A DNA stretch of 64,000 nt from Mesorhizobium sp. AR02 (GCF_024746835.1 NZ_CP080531.1:5476001-5540000), one strand, 5' to 3'. Positions 33,240 through 41,849 are shown, counted from the stretch's first letter. Notes: a model not told the origin generated them from the sequence alone. Program-made: numbers and translations.

Positions 33240-33472
33240 GCGCCTTCTGCTTAGGAGTAACAGGCTTCACCAAGATCTGCCGATAGGTGATTCGCGTATC
33301 GCGAGCCACGCGAAGCAAATTGTCAGCGCGTTCTGCATCCGAGATTTTCAGGACGGCGCGGCGGTTATAAACAAAATTCGAACTCGACCAAGTAGCGGTG
33401 CAAATGAGCTCCGCCGCAATGCTGATTGACGTCGATCATCCCACGCTTGACTATACCAGCCTTCAAGAGACG
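33240..33472 (-). pseudogene. C-terminal relic of an IS1595 (ISXO2-like) transposase
   Basis: One frame encodes LLKAGIVKRGMIDVNQHCGG then HLHRYLVEFEF. A single extra T (about 33370-33373) switches to the frame VYNRRAVLKISDAERADNLL then TRITYRQ. Together these reproduce the DDE-domain end of IS1595-family transposases (GEAHL.RYL.EF.FRYN.R......D..RAD..L.....RLTYR). No intact transposase or ends are visible. This explains most of the 384-bp gap 33093-33476. Confidence 0.75.
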
Positions 33473-33476
33473 AGCC

Positions 33477-33878
33477 ATGCCACGATACGCCACCATCATC
33501 ACCGACGATGACGGCCGCGAAGTCGTCAGCGCCATTGGCGCGTTCGAGGGCGCCGCACCCCAGCCGCGTCTCGGCCGGATCGAGCCGGTTGCGCCGGGCG
33601 TGCTGATCGGCATGGTGCGGGATGCGGGTGGGGGCTTCTGTTTCCCACAGCCAACCATCGACAGCCAATCCGTCGGCCTCGTCATGGCACGCCTCAGAGC
33701 GCGGACCGGCGCGGCAAGGCCCGCCGGTGCGGCGAAGCCTGCAGGGGTGACGAAGCCGAAGCGCACCAAGAGGGCCAGGAAGAAAACCGCTCGCTCGAAG
33801 AAGCCGGCCAGATCGGCGCTGCCGAAGGCGGCGGCTTCCGTTGGCGATGCAGACGCCCCGGGTCGCGACAATGGTTGA
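33477..33878 (+). CDS. Hypothetical protein with basic C-terminal tail
   Basis: 133 residues. The folded part MPRYATIITDDDGREVVSAI then GRIEPVAPGVLIGMVRDAGG is followed by a Lys/Arg/Ala/Pro-rich tail (KPKRTKRARKKTARSKKPAR) like histone-H1-type or ribosome-bound extensions, which may bind nucleic acid. ATG 33477 is preceded by AAGAGACGAG. It overlaps the next gene by 8 bp and is probably co-transcribed with it. Confidence 0.6.
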   Translation: MPRYATIITDDDGREVVSAIGAFEGAAPQPRLGRIEPVAPGVLIGMVRDAGGGFCFPQPTIDSQSVGLVMARLRARTGAARPAGAAKPAGVTKPKRTKRARKKTARSKKPARSALPKAAASVGDADAPGRDNG

Positions 33879-34203
33879 TGAAGCCGCCGCCGGGCCGGCA
33901 CGTCGCACGGCAAGGCCGGCAAGGCGCAAGCCCGCCCGCGAGGCGGTTGCGCAAAAACCCCGTCCGAAGCGGACGAAAAAGACGCTGGGCGATGATTTCC
34001 TCGCCGCCGTACGCGCCGATTTCCGGGCGCATGGCGCCGGCGTCATCGCCGAGGTGCGGGCCGACAAGCCGGACCAGTATCTGAAGATCGTGCTTTCGGT
34101 GCTGCCCAAGGATTTTGATGTTTCCATCAACCAACTGGACGCCTTTTCGGATATTCTGTTCGAGGTGATCGTGCGGAAGTTCAGGGCAGCTTCCGAGGAA
34201 TAG
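33871..34203 (+). CDS. Conserved hypothetical protein, 110 aa (phage-associated type)
   Basis: A basic N-terminal half (RPARRKPAREAVAQKPRPKR) precedes TLGDDFLAAVRADFRAHGAG and DKPDQYLKIVLSVLPKDFDV. The KPDQYLK.V.S.LPK motif is found in small proteins of rhizobial prophages and phage-like regions. Function unknown. Start at 33871 overlapping the preceding stop; an ATG at 33847 is possible. A terminator follows at 34252. Confidence 0.68.
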   Translation: MVDEAAAGPARRTARPARRKPAREAVAQKPRPKRTKKTLGDDFLAAVRADFRAHGAGVIAEVRADKPDQYLKIVLSVLPKDFDVSINQLDAFSDILFEVIVRKFRAASEE

Positions 34204-34251
34204 CTCCGAGCCTTGCCCTGCGTCCGCGCGCCTGACGGCTCGATCGAGCCA

Positions 34252-34286
34252 AAGCCCGCCTCGGCTCACGCCGGGCGGGCTTTTTT
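34252..34286 (+). terminator. Rho-independent terminator
   Basis: AAGCCCGCC/GGCGGGCTT stem, with six T residues, 48 bp after the preceding stop. Confidence 0.85.
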
Positions 34287-34373
34287 GCGTTTGTGGCTCC
34301 TGACCGGCCGCTGCTATATCCCGGAGCAAGGCTGCCGAACTCGCGGCGGCATTGATCCAGCCTGGGCTTGCAG

Positions 34374-34844
34374 ATGCAGATTGAACGATATGACGGGGAC
34401 CGCGACGTATTGCTGCCGCTGTTTACCCTTGCCGACGATTCTCCCATGCAGGTTTCCAGCTATATCGATGAGGGCGAGGTGCTGGTCGCGCGCGATGGCA
34501 ACAGGATCGTTGGCCATGTGCAGCTCATCGAGACAGGCGAGGGCGGGGTCTTCGAACTCAAGAGCCTGGCGGTCCGTCCGGCAAGGCAGAGCGAGGGGTT
34601 GGGGCGTGCCCTTGTCGCGGCGGCAATCACCCGCTGTCGCGAGCGCTACGGCCGGCGCCTGATCGTTTCGACCGCGGCGGCCGATATCGGCAATCTGCGA
34701 TTTTACCAGAGACAGGGCTTTCGGATGTATCGCATCGTGCAGGATGCGTTCGGGCCATCGACCGGTTATCCCGAAGGCTCGGCTGTGAATGGCATTCCGC
34801 TGCGCGACCAGGTGGTCTTCGAACGCGACCTCGGCGCGGATTGA
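34374..34844 (+). CDS. GNAT-family N-acetyltransferase
   Basis: 156-residue acetyltransferase: YIDEGEVLVARDGNRIVGHV (beta strands), ELKSLAVRPARQSEGLGRAL (the acetyl-CoA pyrophosphate-binding Q/RxxGxG/A region), then ADIGNLRFYQRQGFRMYRI. Substrate unknown. ATG 34374 is used; a TTG 6 nt upstream is in frame. It is bounded by terminators on both sides, so it is a single-gene unit. Confidence 0.88.
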   Translation: MQIERYDGDRDVLLPLFTLADDSPMQVSSYIDEGEVLVARDGNRIVGHVQLIETGEGGVFELKSLAVRPARQSEGLGRALVAAAITRCRERYGRRLIVSTAAADIGNLRFYQRQGFRMYRIVQDAFGPSTGYPEGSAVNGIPLRDQVVFERDLGAD

Positions 34845-34896
34845 GGGTGAGGATCGTCCGCCCGCGCTCCAGCTTCGGGACAGTCGCAGACTATCC

Positions 34897-34931
34897 AATA
34901 GCCCGCTCCGGCTCGCCGGGCGGGCTATTTT
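34897..34931. terminator. Bidirectional terminator between convergent genes
   Basis: AATAGCCCGC (34897-34906) pairs with GCGGGCTATT (34920-34929), with T-runs on either strand. Confidence 0.8.
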
Positions 34932-34943
34932 GCGTTTCTAGGC

Positions 34944-35651
34944 CTAGGCCAGGATGTTGACGGCGCGGGCCGCGACCAGTGCGATCGTCAGCAGCGAGAT
35001 CATCGCTTCGGCCATCATCAAAAGCTTGGCGCGCTGGGAGAGCGGCAAGGTGTCGGTCGGCGAAAACGCCGTCGCATTGGTGAAAGCGAGGAAGAAATAG
35101 TCGACGAAGCCAGGCAGCCAGTCGCGGATCTCGCGGTCGTTCAAAGTCATTTGCGGGAACAGGAAATCGGATTGGGCTCGTTTGACGAGGCCGCAGGTCG
35201 GCGGCCCGCCGCGGTCGGTGCTCCAGAACCACAAGGCAAAGACGATGACATTGGTGACCCAGATGTTGAGCGCGTCGATCAGCAACGTCTCGCCGCTGGA
35301 GCCGGCATGGCCCGCCAGCAAGGCGCGCACCAGGAACACCAGCGATCCGCAATTCATGATGCTGACGACGCCGGTCATCACCAGCGCCGTCCTGCGGATC
35401 ATGACGCGAAACCGGCCGACCAGGTACCAGTGCTCTTCCTCGACCGCTTTCTGGGTGGCGACCTGCGTCCAGGCGGTGGCGACGGACAGAGGCACGAGCA
35501 GGGCAGCCTCCAGCGCCGGCGCCAGCCAGCGGGGGCCGAACGAAAGATCGTTGATCACCAGGAGCTGCAAACAGATGATGACGAGGACAGCCGCACGCGC
35601 CAGCCAGAAGTCGAGCGCGCGGTGGTGGATGACGGCATGCTGGTGACGCAT
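34944..35651 (-). CDS. Integral membrane protein, ion-channel-like C-terminus
   Basis: 235 residues with six predicted helices: ARAAVLVIICLQLLVINDLS, LAPALEAALLVPLSVATAW, LVMTGVVSIMNCGSLVFLV, NIWVTNVIVFALWFWS, FVDYFFLAFTNATAFSPTD, and LMMAEAMISLLTIALVAARA. The DYFFLAFTNATAFSPTDTLP loop followed by a helix ending ARAVNIL resembles the pore loop of two-TM channels or the DUF1345 C-terminus. No TVGYG filter is present, so channel function is only suggested. Confidence 0.72.
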   Translation of the reverse strand: MRHQHAVIHHRALDFWLARAAVLVIICLQLLVINDLSFGPRWLAPALEAALLVPLSVATAWTQVATQKAVEEEHWYLVGRFRVMIRRTALVMTGVVSIMNCGSLVFLVRALLAGHAGSSGETLLIDALNIWVTNVIVFALWFWSTDRGGPPTCGLVKRAQSDFLFPQMTLNDREIRDWLPGFVDYFFLAFTNATAFSPTDTLPLSQRAKLLMMAEAMISLLTIALVAARAVNILA

Positions 35652-35738
35652 CGAATATCCGGGATGTTCAGACAGGATCAGATGTGCGGGTTGTTCTGCC
35701 GGGGGAGGGCAACGGAGCGTCGAAATTCCCGCTCAATC

Positions 35739-35767
35739 TTGGTCTTGCAATGGCCTGCAAGTATACT
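35739..35767 (+). promoter_or_regulatory. Sigma-70-type promoter
   Basis: TTGGTC, exactly 17 bp, TATACT; the predicted start of transcription is about 35 nt before the glycosyltransferase ATG. Confidence 0.65.
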
Positions 35768-35810
35768 TTTTCGTAAGCTTTGACGTTGGGGCTGTTCGGC
35801 AAACCGGACG

Positions 35811-37397
35811 ATGTGGTTTAAGCGCCGCATGGTCGGAATAGATGACTCCATGGATCGTTGGGTGCCGGCGGGGCTGCCTGCCAGCCGCCTCGACCCGTCA
35901 TCTGTCTGGTCCAGCCTGCTTCGTCATCCCTGGCATTTGCTGGCGCTTTTGTGCCTGGTGCAGATCCTTTGCTGGACGATGGTGCCGGCACTTGTCGATA
36001 CGGCACCGCCCGGCGATGTCGTGGAAGGCTTCATGTGGGGCCGCGAATGGGTGCTGTTGACCTACAAGCATCCGCAACTCCCCGGTTGGCTGCTCGAGAC
36101 CAGCCATCTTCTGACCGGATCGTTTCGCTGGCCGCAATATCTGCTGGCCCAGCTGACGATCTCGGCGACCTTCGTCCTGGTCTATCTGCTCGCCCGTGAC
36201 ATGCTCGGGCAACGCCGTGCGCTGGCTGCCGTGCTTTTGATGCCGTCTGTCTATTTCTTCGGCTGGCCGACCCCGCAATTCAATCATGATTATGCGCAGA
36301 TGCCGTTCTGGGCGGCGATTTGCTGGCTGCTCTGGCGCGCCGGCCGGGGTGGTGGGCCGGGCTGGTGGCTGGCGCTCGGATTGGTGTCGGGCGTCGGGCT
36401 CTACGCCAAGTTCTCCACCGGCCTGCTGCTTGTCTTCGGCGCTCTCTGGCTGTTGTCCGATTCACGTGCACGCAGCCGGCTGGCGACGCCTTGGCCGTGG
36501 CTTGGCTTTGCCGTTTTTCTAGCGGTGGCTGCGCCGCTGGCCGTTCAGCTCTACCGCATCGACTTCCTGCCGCTGACCTATTTTGCCGACCGCGACGCGT
36601 GGGTGACCGAACACCGGGCGCGCCTTTACTACATCGGTGTCCAACTGGCCGGGCTCTCCGGCTTCCTATTGGTGCTGGCGATATCAGGGCTGCTGCGGCG
36701 CTCGCCCGCTCCCGAAGCACCTGTCGAACGCGGCATTCTGGTCTATCTCGTGTGGATGGGGCTCGGGCCGGCGATCCTGATCATGGTGGCCTCGTTGTTC
36801 ACCGGCACCGGCGAAGCCTGGGGCGCGCCGATGTACAATCTTGTCGGCGTCGTCGTGCTTGCCTTGCTCGGTCATCGGCTCGGCGCCGTCGAGATGCGAA
36901 GGCTGGCGATCTGTGCCTTCATCTGCATCGTTACCATGTCAGGCGCCTATGCGGCTATCCGCTGGACAGACTGCAATGTGTGGGGGCGCATGGGCCCCGT
37001 CTGCTGGCCGGCGCGGCCTATCTCGGACGAGGCCGAGGCGGTCTGGCACGCGGCGGCGCCTGGCCGGCTCGACATTGTCGGCGGCGATACCCAATTGGCG
37101 ATGCTGGCGGGCCTCAATGCCTATGACATGCCGTCGATCTTCACCGACCTCGATATGCGGTTCGCGCCCTGGATCACCAGGCAGCGGTTGCGTGACCATG
37201 GCATGCTGATGGTTTGGTCGGGCCATGGCGTGCCGCCGCAGCTGCGGGCATGGCTGGGCAACCTCCCGGTCAAGACCGTTCTTTTCAACTGGTCGCGCAA
37301 GGCGCCGCCTGTGCCAATCAGCTTTGCCGCCATTCCGCCCGGCACCCGGTATCTGCCGCTTGCCGCCGACAGCCGGACCCGGCATCCGCGCAACTGA
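35811..37397 (+). CDS. GT39/ArnT-like membrane glycosyltransferase
   Basis: 528 residues with about ten predicted helices in the N-terminal 390. After the first helix comes DTAPPGDVVEGFMWGREWVL then YKHPQLPGWLLE, the acidic-loop signature of polyprenyl-phosphate-sugar transferases (family 39/83), followed by TPQFNHDYAQMPFWAAICWL. The C-terminal 110 residues are a soluble periplasmic domain. It probably transfers a sugar from an undecaprenyl carrier to lipid A or another envelope glycan. Downstream in-frame starts at 35829 and 35850 are possible. Confidence 0.86.
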   Translation: MWFKRRMVGIDDSMDRWVPAGLPASRLDPSSVWSSLLRHPWHLLALLCLVQILCWTMVPALVDTAPPGDVVEGFMWGREWVLLTYKHPQLPGWLLETSHLLTGSFRWPQYLLAQLTISATFVLVYLLARDMLGQRRALAAVLLMPSVYFFGWPTPQFNHDYAQMPFWAAICWLLWRAGRGGGPGWWLALGLVSGVGLYAKFSTGLLLVFGALWLLSDSRARSRLATPWPWLGFAVFLAVAAPLAVQLYRIDFLPLTYFADRDAWVTEHRARLYYIGVQLAGLSGFLLVLAISGLLRRSPAPEAPVERGILVYLVWMGLGPAILIMVASLFTGTGEAWGAPMYNLVGVVVLALLGHRLGAVEMRRLAICAFICIVTMSGAYAAIRWTDCNVWGRMGPVCWPARPISDEAEAVWHAAAPGRLDIVGGDTQLAMLAGLNAYDMPSIFTDLDMRFAPWITRQRLRDHGMLMVWSGHGVPPQLRAWLGNLPVKTVLFNWSRKAPPVPISFAAIPPGTRYLPLAADSRTRHPRN

Positions 37398-37511
37398 AGC
37401 GGTTCGATCCCTTAGCCGCGTCGTGATATCTTTCGCGTATGGCCGCGTTTACACGCGACTGGACGAAGCGGACGACAATGCCCATTTATTGGGAAATCCA
37501 ATTTTGTCTGC

Positions 37512-37552
37512 GCAATTCCGGACGGGAAACCGCTCCATAGCTGGAATTGCCT
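37512..37552. repeat. Short palindromic repeat with GCAATTCC ends
   Basis: GCAATTCC (37512-37519) and GGAATTGC (37545-37552) are exact inverted ends around CGGACGGGAAACCGC. It is related to the element at 25664. Confidence 0.5.
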
Positions 37553-37568
37553 TTTGAGGAGACGTGAC

Positions 37569-38087
37569 ATGGCGACTTCGACCGAACGCGCAGTGCTTGC
37601 CGGTGGCTGTTTCTGGGGCATGCAGGATCTGATACGGCGCTATCCCGGCGTCATCTCCACCCGTGTCGGCTATAGCGGCGGCGACGTACCCAACGCCACC
37701 TACCGCAACCACGGCACCCATGCCGAAGCCATCGAGATCAATTTCGATCCGGCCGTGATCAGCTATCGCACTCTGCTGGAGCGCTTTTTCCAGATCCACG
37801 ATCCGACGACGCGCAACCGCCAGGGCAACGATGTCGGGATGAGCTACCGTTCGGCGATCTACTATACCAGCGACGAGCAAAGGCGCGTCGCCGAAGACAC
37901 CATCGCCGATGTCGATGCCTCCGGCCTGTGGCCCGGCAAGGTCGTCACCGAGGTTGCGCCGGCCGGTGCCTTCTGGGAAGCCGAGCCCGAGCATCAGGAT
38001 TATCTGGAGAAATATCCCAACGGCTATACCTGCCATTTCGTCAGGCCGGGCTGGAAACTGCCGGTTCGCGAGAAGGCCGTCTCATAA
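37569..38087 (+). CDS. msrA: Peptide-methionine (S)-S-oxide reductase
   Basis: 172-residue MsrA that repairs methionine sulfoxide in proteins. It has the catalytic [36 protein letters not shown] (substrate-binding), [23 protein letters not shown], and the end region [30 protein letters not shown] precedes ATG 37569. Cytoplasmic, no fused MsrB. Confidence 0.96.
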   Translation: MATSTERAVLAGGCFWGMQDLIRRYPGVISTRVGYSGGDVPNATYRNHGTHAEAIEINFDPAVISYRTLLERFFQIHDPTTRNRQGNDVGMSYRSAIYYTSDEQRRVAEDTIADVDASGLWPGKVVTEVAPAGAFWEAEPEHQDYLEKYPNGYTCHFVRPGWKLPVREKAVS

Positions 38088-38146
38088 GGTTTGCGGATCA
38101 TTTTCGAGAAGCAAGGCGGCATAATTCCTGTGACTGCGTGAATACC

Positions 38147-38178
38147 AACTGTCAGCCGCCGCCTGGCGATTGACAGTT
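38147..38178. promoter_or_regulatory. Inverted repeat overlapping a candidate -35
   Basis: AACTGTCA (38147-38154) and TGACAGTT (38171-38178) are exact inverted repeats with a 16-nt loop. TTGACA at 38170-38175 could be the -35 of the RiPP-precursor gene 50 nt downstream, but the -10 is poor. Confidence 0.4.
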
Positions 38179-38228
38179 GATGGCGTTGCTGGCCAACTGC
38201 ACATGCTGATTTGCTTCAGGAGATACGC

Positions 38229-38324
38229 ATGAAGAAAATCTATGAGAAGCCACTTCTGGTGAAAGGCGGACGGCTTTCCGATGTCACCGCCACGGTGCCG
38301 TCTTCAATTGTCAAGGCTCCCTGA
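38229..38324 (+). CDS. Putative RiPP (lasso-like) precursor peptide, 31 aa
   Basis: The peptide starts MKKIYEKPLLVKGGRLSDVT and ends with a short Thr/Pro/Ser-rich core. The YEKP.LVK.GRLS..TA pattern is the leader signature of alphaproteobacterial lasso-type and other putative RiPP precursors, where YxxP..L is read by the RRE protein. AGGAG is 7 nt before the ATG. The next gene, 89 bp on, is a formyltransferase. No lasso cyclase, B1/B2 leader protease or transporter is in this window, so the maturation route is open. Confidence 0.68.
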   Translation: MKKIYEKPLLVKGGRLSDVTATVPSSIVKAP

Positions 38325-38412
38325 CCGACGGACTTACTTTGCAAACCCTGTCAGGCCCGCCCGATGAGGCTGGCTTGCCGTCTGAACGCCCCCCGATGGG
38401 GATCGGCTTGAT

Positions 38413-39450
38413 GTGCGCCTTGAACGGCCGGCGCTTTTGAGCCCGCAGACCGGGTCGGGCCGGCTTTCCGCCGTGTTCGTGCTCGACATCACCCATTACA
38501 CCGGGCCGCTGCTGTCAGGATGGCTTGAAGCAGGCCATCTCATCCACGCGATTGTCGTGCCGGCGTTCCGTCAACGCGAGAAACATTTCAGCACCGGCAA
38601 TTTTCGCCGAAGACTGAGACGCAGATTGCTGCTCAAACGCTATATCGGCAACACGCCGGCAAGGCTGATCGAATTTGGCCGGCCCTATGATTGGGGCACA
38701 CTCGGCAGCCAGTTGTCGGAGGGCAAAGCCGATGTGTTGATCTGCTTTGCGTTTCCGGCCCTTATTCCACCGGACTTGCTCGGTGCTTTCCCGAAAGGCG
38801 GGCTCAATCTTCATCCAGCGTTGTTGCCCAACTATCGGGGCCCGCACCCTATCCATCGCCTGGCCGTGGACGGCCAGCACGCCGTTCATGGTGGTGTGAC
38901 GCTGCACAAGATGTCCGCCAGTTTCGATGATGGCGACATTCTCGGGCAGGTGTCGTTTTCGGAGGCGGACTGGGTATCGCTGCGGGCCTTGATCGACAGC
39001 GTCGCGAGCGCGATGCGCACGCTGGTGAGCGAGGCGGCGCCCGCCTACTGCAAAGGCGGCCTTTCGGGGATGCGGCAGCCGGCCGGTGATTTCGTCTGGG
39101 CGCGGCTTGAGCCGGCCCACACAATGATCTCGTCGGCCATGTCAATCAAGCATGTTGCCCTGATGTGGCATGTGCTGGGCACTCTTCCAGGCATCTATCT
39201 GGATGTCGCTGGGTGCAAGGTCAGGCTGGGGTTCCAGATCAGGCGGCTGGGTCCGCCGACCGGACAAGTGCCAGTCAGACGATGGGGGAGCGTGGAGTTC
39301 GATCTTGCCGATGGCAGGGTCCGGTATCTCACCTATAGCCGCCTGCTCAAACGGCTCGTGAAAGTGCACGCCACGTTTGCGCGCTCTCCAGTTAGAAAGT
39401 CGTCCCCTGAAATGCGGCTTTTCGGCAAGGTGGAAGATGGGCAGATTTGA
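38413..39450 (+). CDS. Formyltransferase family protein
   Basis: 345 residues of the formyl_trans_N fold (relatives: methionyl-tRNA formyltransferase, PurN, sugar formyltransferases). The formyl-donor and active-site region is GLNLHPALLPNYRGPHPIHR with the catalytic Asn-His pair, followed by the Asp in KMSASFDDGDILGQVSF. The C-terminal 110 residues resemble an FMT C-terminal domain only loosely. The frame opens at 38386, so the GTG at 38413 is the probable start. It lies directly after the RiPP-like peptide gene and may modify that peptide, a sugar or another amine. Confidence 0.8.
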   Translation: MRLERPALLSPQTGSGRLSAVFVLDITHYTGPLLSGWLEAGHLIHAIVVPAFRQREKHFSTGNFRRRLRRRLLLKRYIGNTPARLIEFGRPYDWGTLGSQLSEGKADVLICFAFPALIPPDLLGAFPKGGLNLHPALLPNYRGPHPIHRLAVDGQHAVHGGVTLHKMSASFDDGDILGQVSFSEADWVSLRALIDSVASAMRTLVSEAAPAYCKGGLSGMRQPAGDFVWARLEPAHTMISSAMSIKHVALMWHVLGTLPGIYLDVAGCKVRLGFQIRRLGPPTGQVPVRRWGSVEFDLADGRVRYLTYSRLLKRLVKVHATFARSPVRKSSPEMRLFGKVEDGQI

Positions 39451-39514
39451 GAGCTGGCGCAGTGCGCTGAAAAAACGGCTTCCCCTTCGGTTCGAATGAT
39501 GCTTTAACGCGCCC

Positions 39515-39608
39515 ATCCACAGGGGTGCTCCGTACGGTCGGGGCTGAGACGGGGGCGGCAAGCCCACAGACCCTAGAAGCTGATCTGGGTAATACCAGCG
39601 GAGCGAGG
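39515..39608 (+). promoter_or_regulatory. TPP riboswitch (THI element)
   Basis: CACAGGGGTGCTCCG, GGCTGAGAC, ACCCTAGAAGCTGATCTGGG and TAATACCAGCGGAG are the conserved blocks of the thiamine-pyrophosphate riboswitch in the correct order and spacing. It ends just before the ykoF ribosome site, so it probably acts on translation initiation of the thiamine/HMP uptake operon. Confidence 0.95.
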
Positions 39609-39614
39609 CGGGCG

Positions 39615-40223
39615 ATGTTTTCAGGCGCACAGATTTCCCTATATCCCATGGCCGACGATTTCGTCGGCGTCATCCTGGGCGCGCTTGGCGCGCTCGATCC
39701 CTACCGGGACAGGCTGAGGATCGAGACCGACGACATCTCGACCTTGCTGGTCGGGCCACCCGAAGTGTTGTTCCCGGCGCTGCGCGACCTGTTCGTGGCG
39801 GCGGCGCAGAGCGGCAAGCATTGCGTGCTGTCGGCGGCCATTTCGCGCGGCTGCCCGGGCGAGCCGGACGATCCGATCTGCCGCTCCGACGCGTTTGGCG
39901 GACCTGTCGGGCCGCTCGGCCCACGCAAGGAAGCCGCCATCACCGCAGTACGCAATGCTGCTGCCACCGGCCAGCCGGCGGCGGCGCAATTCTCGCTCTA
40001 CGTGATGGGCACCGGCAACCATATGGACGAGATCTATGGCTGCATCGATTTCCTGAAACAGTCCGGCGTCTACGATCGCTCCAAGAACTTCTGCACCAAA
40101 CTGCGCGGCGATACCGGCGCGATCTTTTCGGCGCTGAACGAAGCCTTCTGCCGCTTCGGCCCGGGCGCCGGCCACGTAACCCTTGACGTCACGGTTTCCG
40201 CCAACAGCCCCACCGCTGTCTGA
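39615..40223 (+). CDS. ykoF: YkoF-family thiamine/HMP-binding protein
   Basis: 202 residues made of two YkoF/ACT-like half-domains: AQISLYPMADDFVGVILGAL with RLRIETDDISTLLVGPPEVL, then AQFSLYVMGTGNHMDEIYGC with FCTKLRGDTGAIFSALNEAF. YkoF of Bacillus binds thiamine in each half. It is first in the TPP-riboswitch operon. ATG 39615 with GAGG 7 nt upstream is used rather than the in-frame start inside the riboswitch. It probably delivers or buffers HMP/thiamine for the ABC transporter. Confidence 0.92.
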   Translation: MFSGAQISLYPMADDFVGVILGALGALDPYRDRLRIETDDISTLLVGPPEVLFPALRDLFVAAAQSGKHCVLSAAISRGCPGEPDDPICRSDAFGGPVGPLGPRKEAAITAVRNAAATGQPAAAQFSLYVMGTGNHMDEIYGCIDFLKQSGVYDRSKNFCTKLRGDTGAIFSALNEAFCRFGPGAGHVTLDVTVSANSPTAV

Positions 40224-40266
40224 ACAGAACGCGTTTTCCATACGCGGCCGTCAAGGTTGTCCTCTC

Positions 40267-41085
40267 GTGGTCTCATCGTCATCCAGCCGCCCGCGCCAGC
40301 TCGCGGGCCTCTTCGCCAAGGCGGCACCGGCCGTGTTGTCGGTTGGGCTACTGCTCGCGGCCTGGGAACTCTACGCAAATCATTCCGGCATCAAGCCGAC
40401 GGTTCTGCCGGCGCCCTCACGCGTTTTCGAGCAGGCGATGCTCAATCGTGAGGCGCTGATCGACAACGCCATCCCCACCATCCGCGCCACGCTGATCGGC
40501 TTTGCCTGCTCGCTCGGTGCCGCCTTCGCGCTGTCGATGCTGGTCGACTTTTTCCAGCCGTTGCGACGTGCGCTGTTTCCCGTCTTCATCGTCAGCCAGA
40601 CCTTGCCGCTGGTGGCGATCGCGCCGCTGGTGGTGCTGTGGTTCGGCTTCGGGCTGGCCCCCAAGATCATGCTGGTGGCACTGGTCACCTTCTTCCCGAT
40701 GCTGGTGGCTCTGGTGCAGGGCTACGAGGCGACCGAGGCCGAGATCGGCCAGATGCTGCGCGCCATGGGGGCAGGGCGCTGGCGCGTCTTCGTGCTGGCG
40801 CGGCTGCCTTCGGCACTGCCCTATTTCTTCGCCGGTCTGCGGATCTCCATCACCTATGCCGTGGTCGGCGCCATCTTCGCCGAATATGCCGGCGCGGCCA
40901 AAGGGTTGGGCATCTACATGCTCAACGCCAAGAACAATTTCCGCTCCGATCTGGTGCTGGCCGCCGTCGGTGTCAGTGCCGCACTCACTCTCGTCCTGTT
41001 CGGGCTGACGGTGCTCTTGCAGCGCCTCGCCATGCCCTGGGAGCGGGCCGACCGGCAGCTGGCAGGGAAGGCGGCGCGGCAATGA
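40267..41085 (+). CDS. thiX: ABC transporter permease for thiamine precursor
   Basis: 272-residue BPD-type inner-membrane permease with six helices. TLPLVAIAPLVVLWFGFGLA and the EAA loop with EIGQMLRAMGAGRWRVFVLA are typical of the NitT/TauT-type ThiX. GTG 40267 is chosen because the N-terminal helix starts soon after. It forms a 4-bp overlap with thiZ. Confidence 0.9.
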   Translation: MVSSSSSRPRQLAGLFAKAAPAVLSVGLLLAAWELYANHSGIKPTVLPAPSRVFEQAMLNREALIDNAIPTIRATLIGFACSLGAAFALSMLVDFFQPLRRALFPVFIVSQTLPLVAIAPLVVLWFGFGLAPKIMLVALVTFFPMLVALVQGYEATEAEIGQMLRAMGAGRWRVFVLARLPSALPYFFAGLRISITYAVVGAIFAEYAGAAKGLGIYMLNAKNNFRSDLVLAAVGVSAALTLVLFGLTVLLQRLAMPWERADRQLAGKAARQ

Positions 41086-41849
41086 GCCGGCTCGAGTTGC
41101 GGCATGTGCGCAAGGCGTTTGGCGGGCTCGACGTGCTCGCCGACATTTCGCTCAGCGTCAGCGCAGGCGAATTCGTCTCGATCCTCGGACCTTCGGGCGC
41201 CGGCAAGTCGACGCTGTTCCAGCTTTTGACGGGGGCGGAGCACGGCGAAGGCAAGATGTTCTTCGACGGCGTGCCGCTCGACGATCATGGCAGGCATTTT
41301 GCGTTCATGCCGCAACGCGACGCACTGATGCCGTGGCGGCGCATCCTCGACAACGCGACGCTCGGGCTCGAGGTGCAAGGCGTCAGGCGCAAGGCGGCGC
41401 GGGCGCGCGTCGCGCCGCTGTTTGCCGAGTTCGGGCTTGCCGGTTTCGAGCGGCATTTTCCGGCCCAGCTTTCAGGCGGTATGCGCCAGCGCGCGGCGCT
41501 TTTGCGCACGGTGGTGCAGGAGCGCGACATGCTTTTGCTCGACGAGCCGTTCGGCGCGCTCGACGCGCTGACCCGCGCGGCCATGCAGCGCTGGCTCGAA
41601 CAGATGTGGCGGTATCATCGCTGGACGGCGCTGCTGATCACGCATGATGTGCGCGAGGCCGTGTTCCTGTCCGACCGCATCTACGTTCTGTCGGCGCGCC
41701 CGGCCCGTGTCTTGCGGGAAATCAGGGTGCCGTTGCCGCGCCCGCGCGATCCGACCGGCGCTGCCGCGCAGCAGGCCAGCGCACTCGAGGCCGAGATCCT
41801 CGACATCTTGCTCAACCCTCAACCATCCAAAGGACATGACCATGACTGA
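41082..41849 (+). CDS. thiZ: ABC transporter ATP-binding protein for thiamine precursor
   Basis: 255-residue ATPase: Walker A GPSGAGKSTLFQLLTG, Q-loop FAFMPQRDALMPW, signature LSGGMRQRAALLRTV, Walker B LLLDEPFGALDALTR, and the switch His in LLITHDVREAVFLSDR. NitT/TauT (ThiZ) type, fourth subunit of the uptake operon. It overlaps thiX (ATGA) and thiY (8 bp). Confidence 0.93.
   Translation: MSRLELRHVRKAFGGLDVLADISLSVSAGEFVSILGPSGAGKSTLFQLLTGAEHGEGKMFFDGVPLDDHGRHFAFMPQRDALMPWRRILDNATLGLEVQGVRRKAARARVAPLFAEFGLAGFERHFPAQLSGGMRQRAALLRTVVQERDMLLLDEPFGALDALTRAAMQRWLEQMWRYHRWTALLITHDVREAVFLSDRIYVLSARPARVLREIRVPLPRPRDPTGAAAQQASALEAEILDILLNPQPSKGHDHD

Noticed and set aside
33477..34203. Prophage remnant
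   Set aside because: One phage-type small protein and basic tails are not enough; no integrase, terminase or structural genes adjoin them.
38229..39450. Complete lasso-peptide cluster
   Set aside because: Only a precursor-like peptide is present; no cyclase, RRE or B2 protease or exporter was found nearby.
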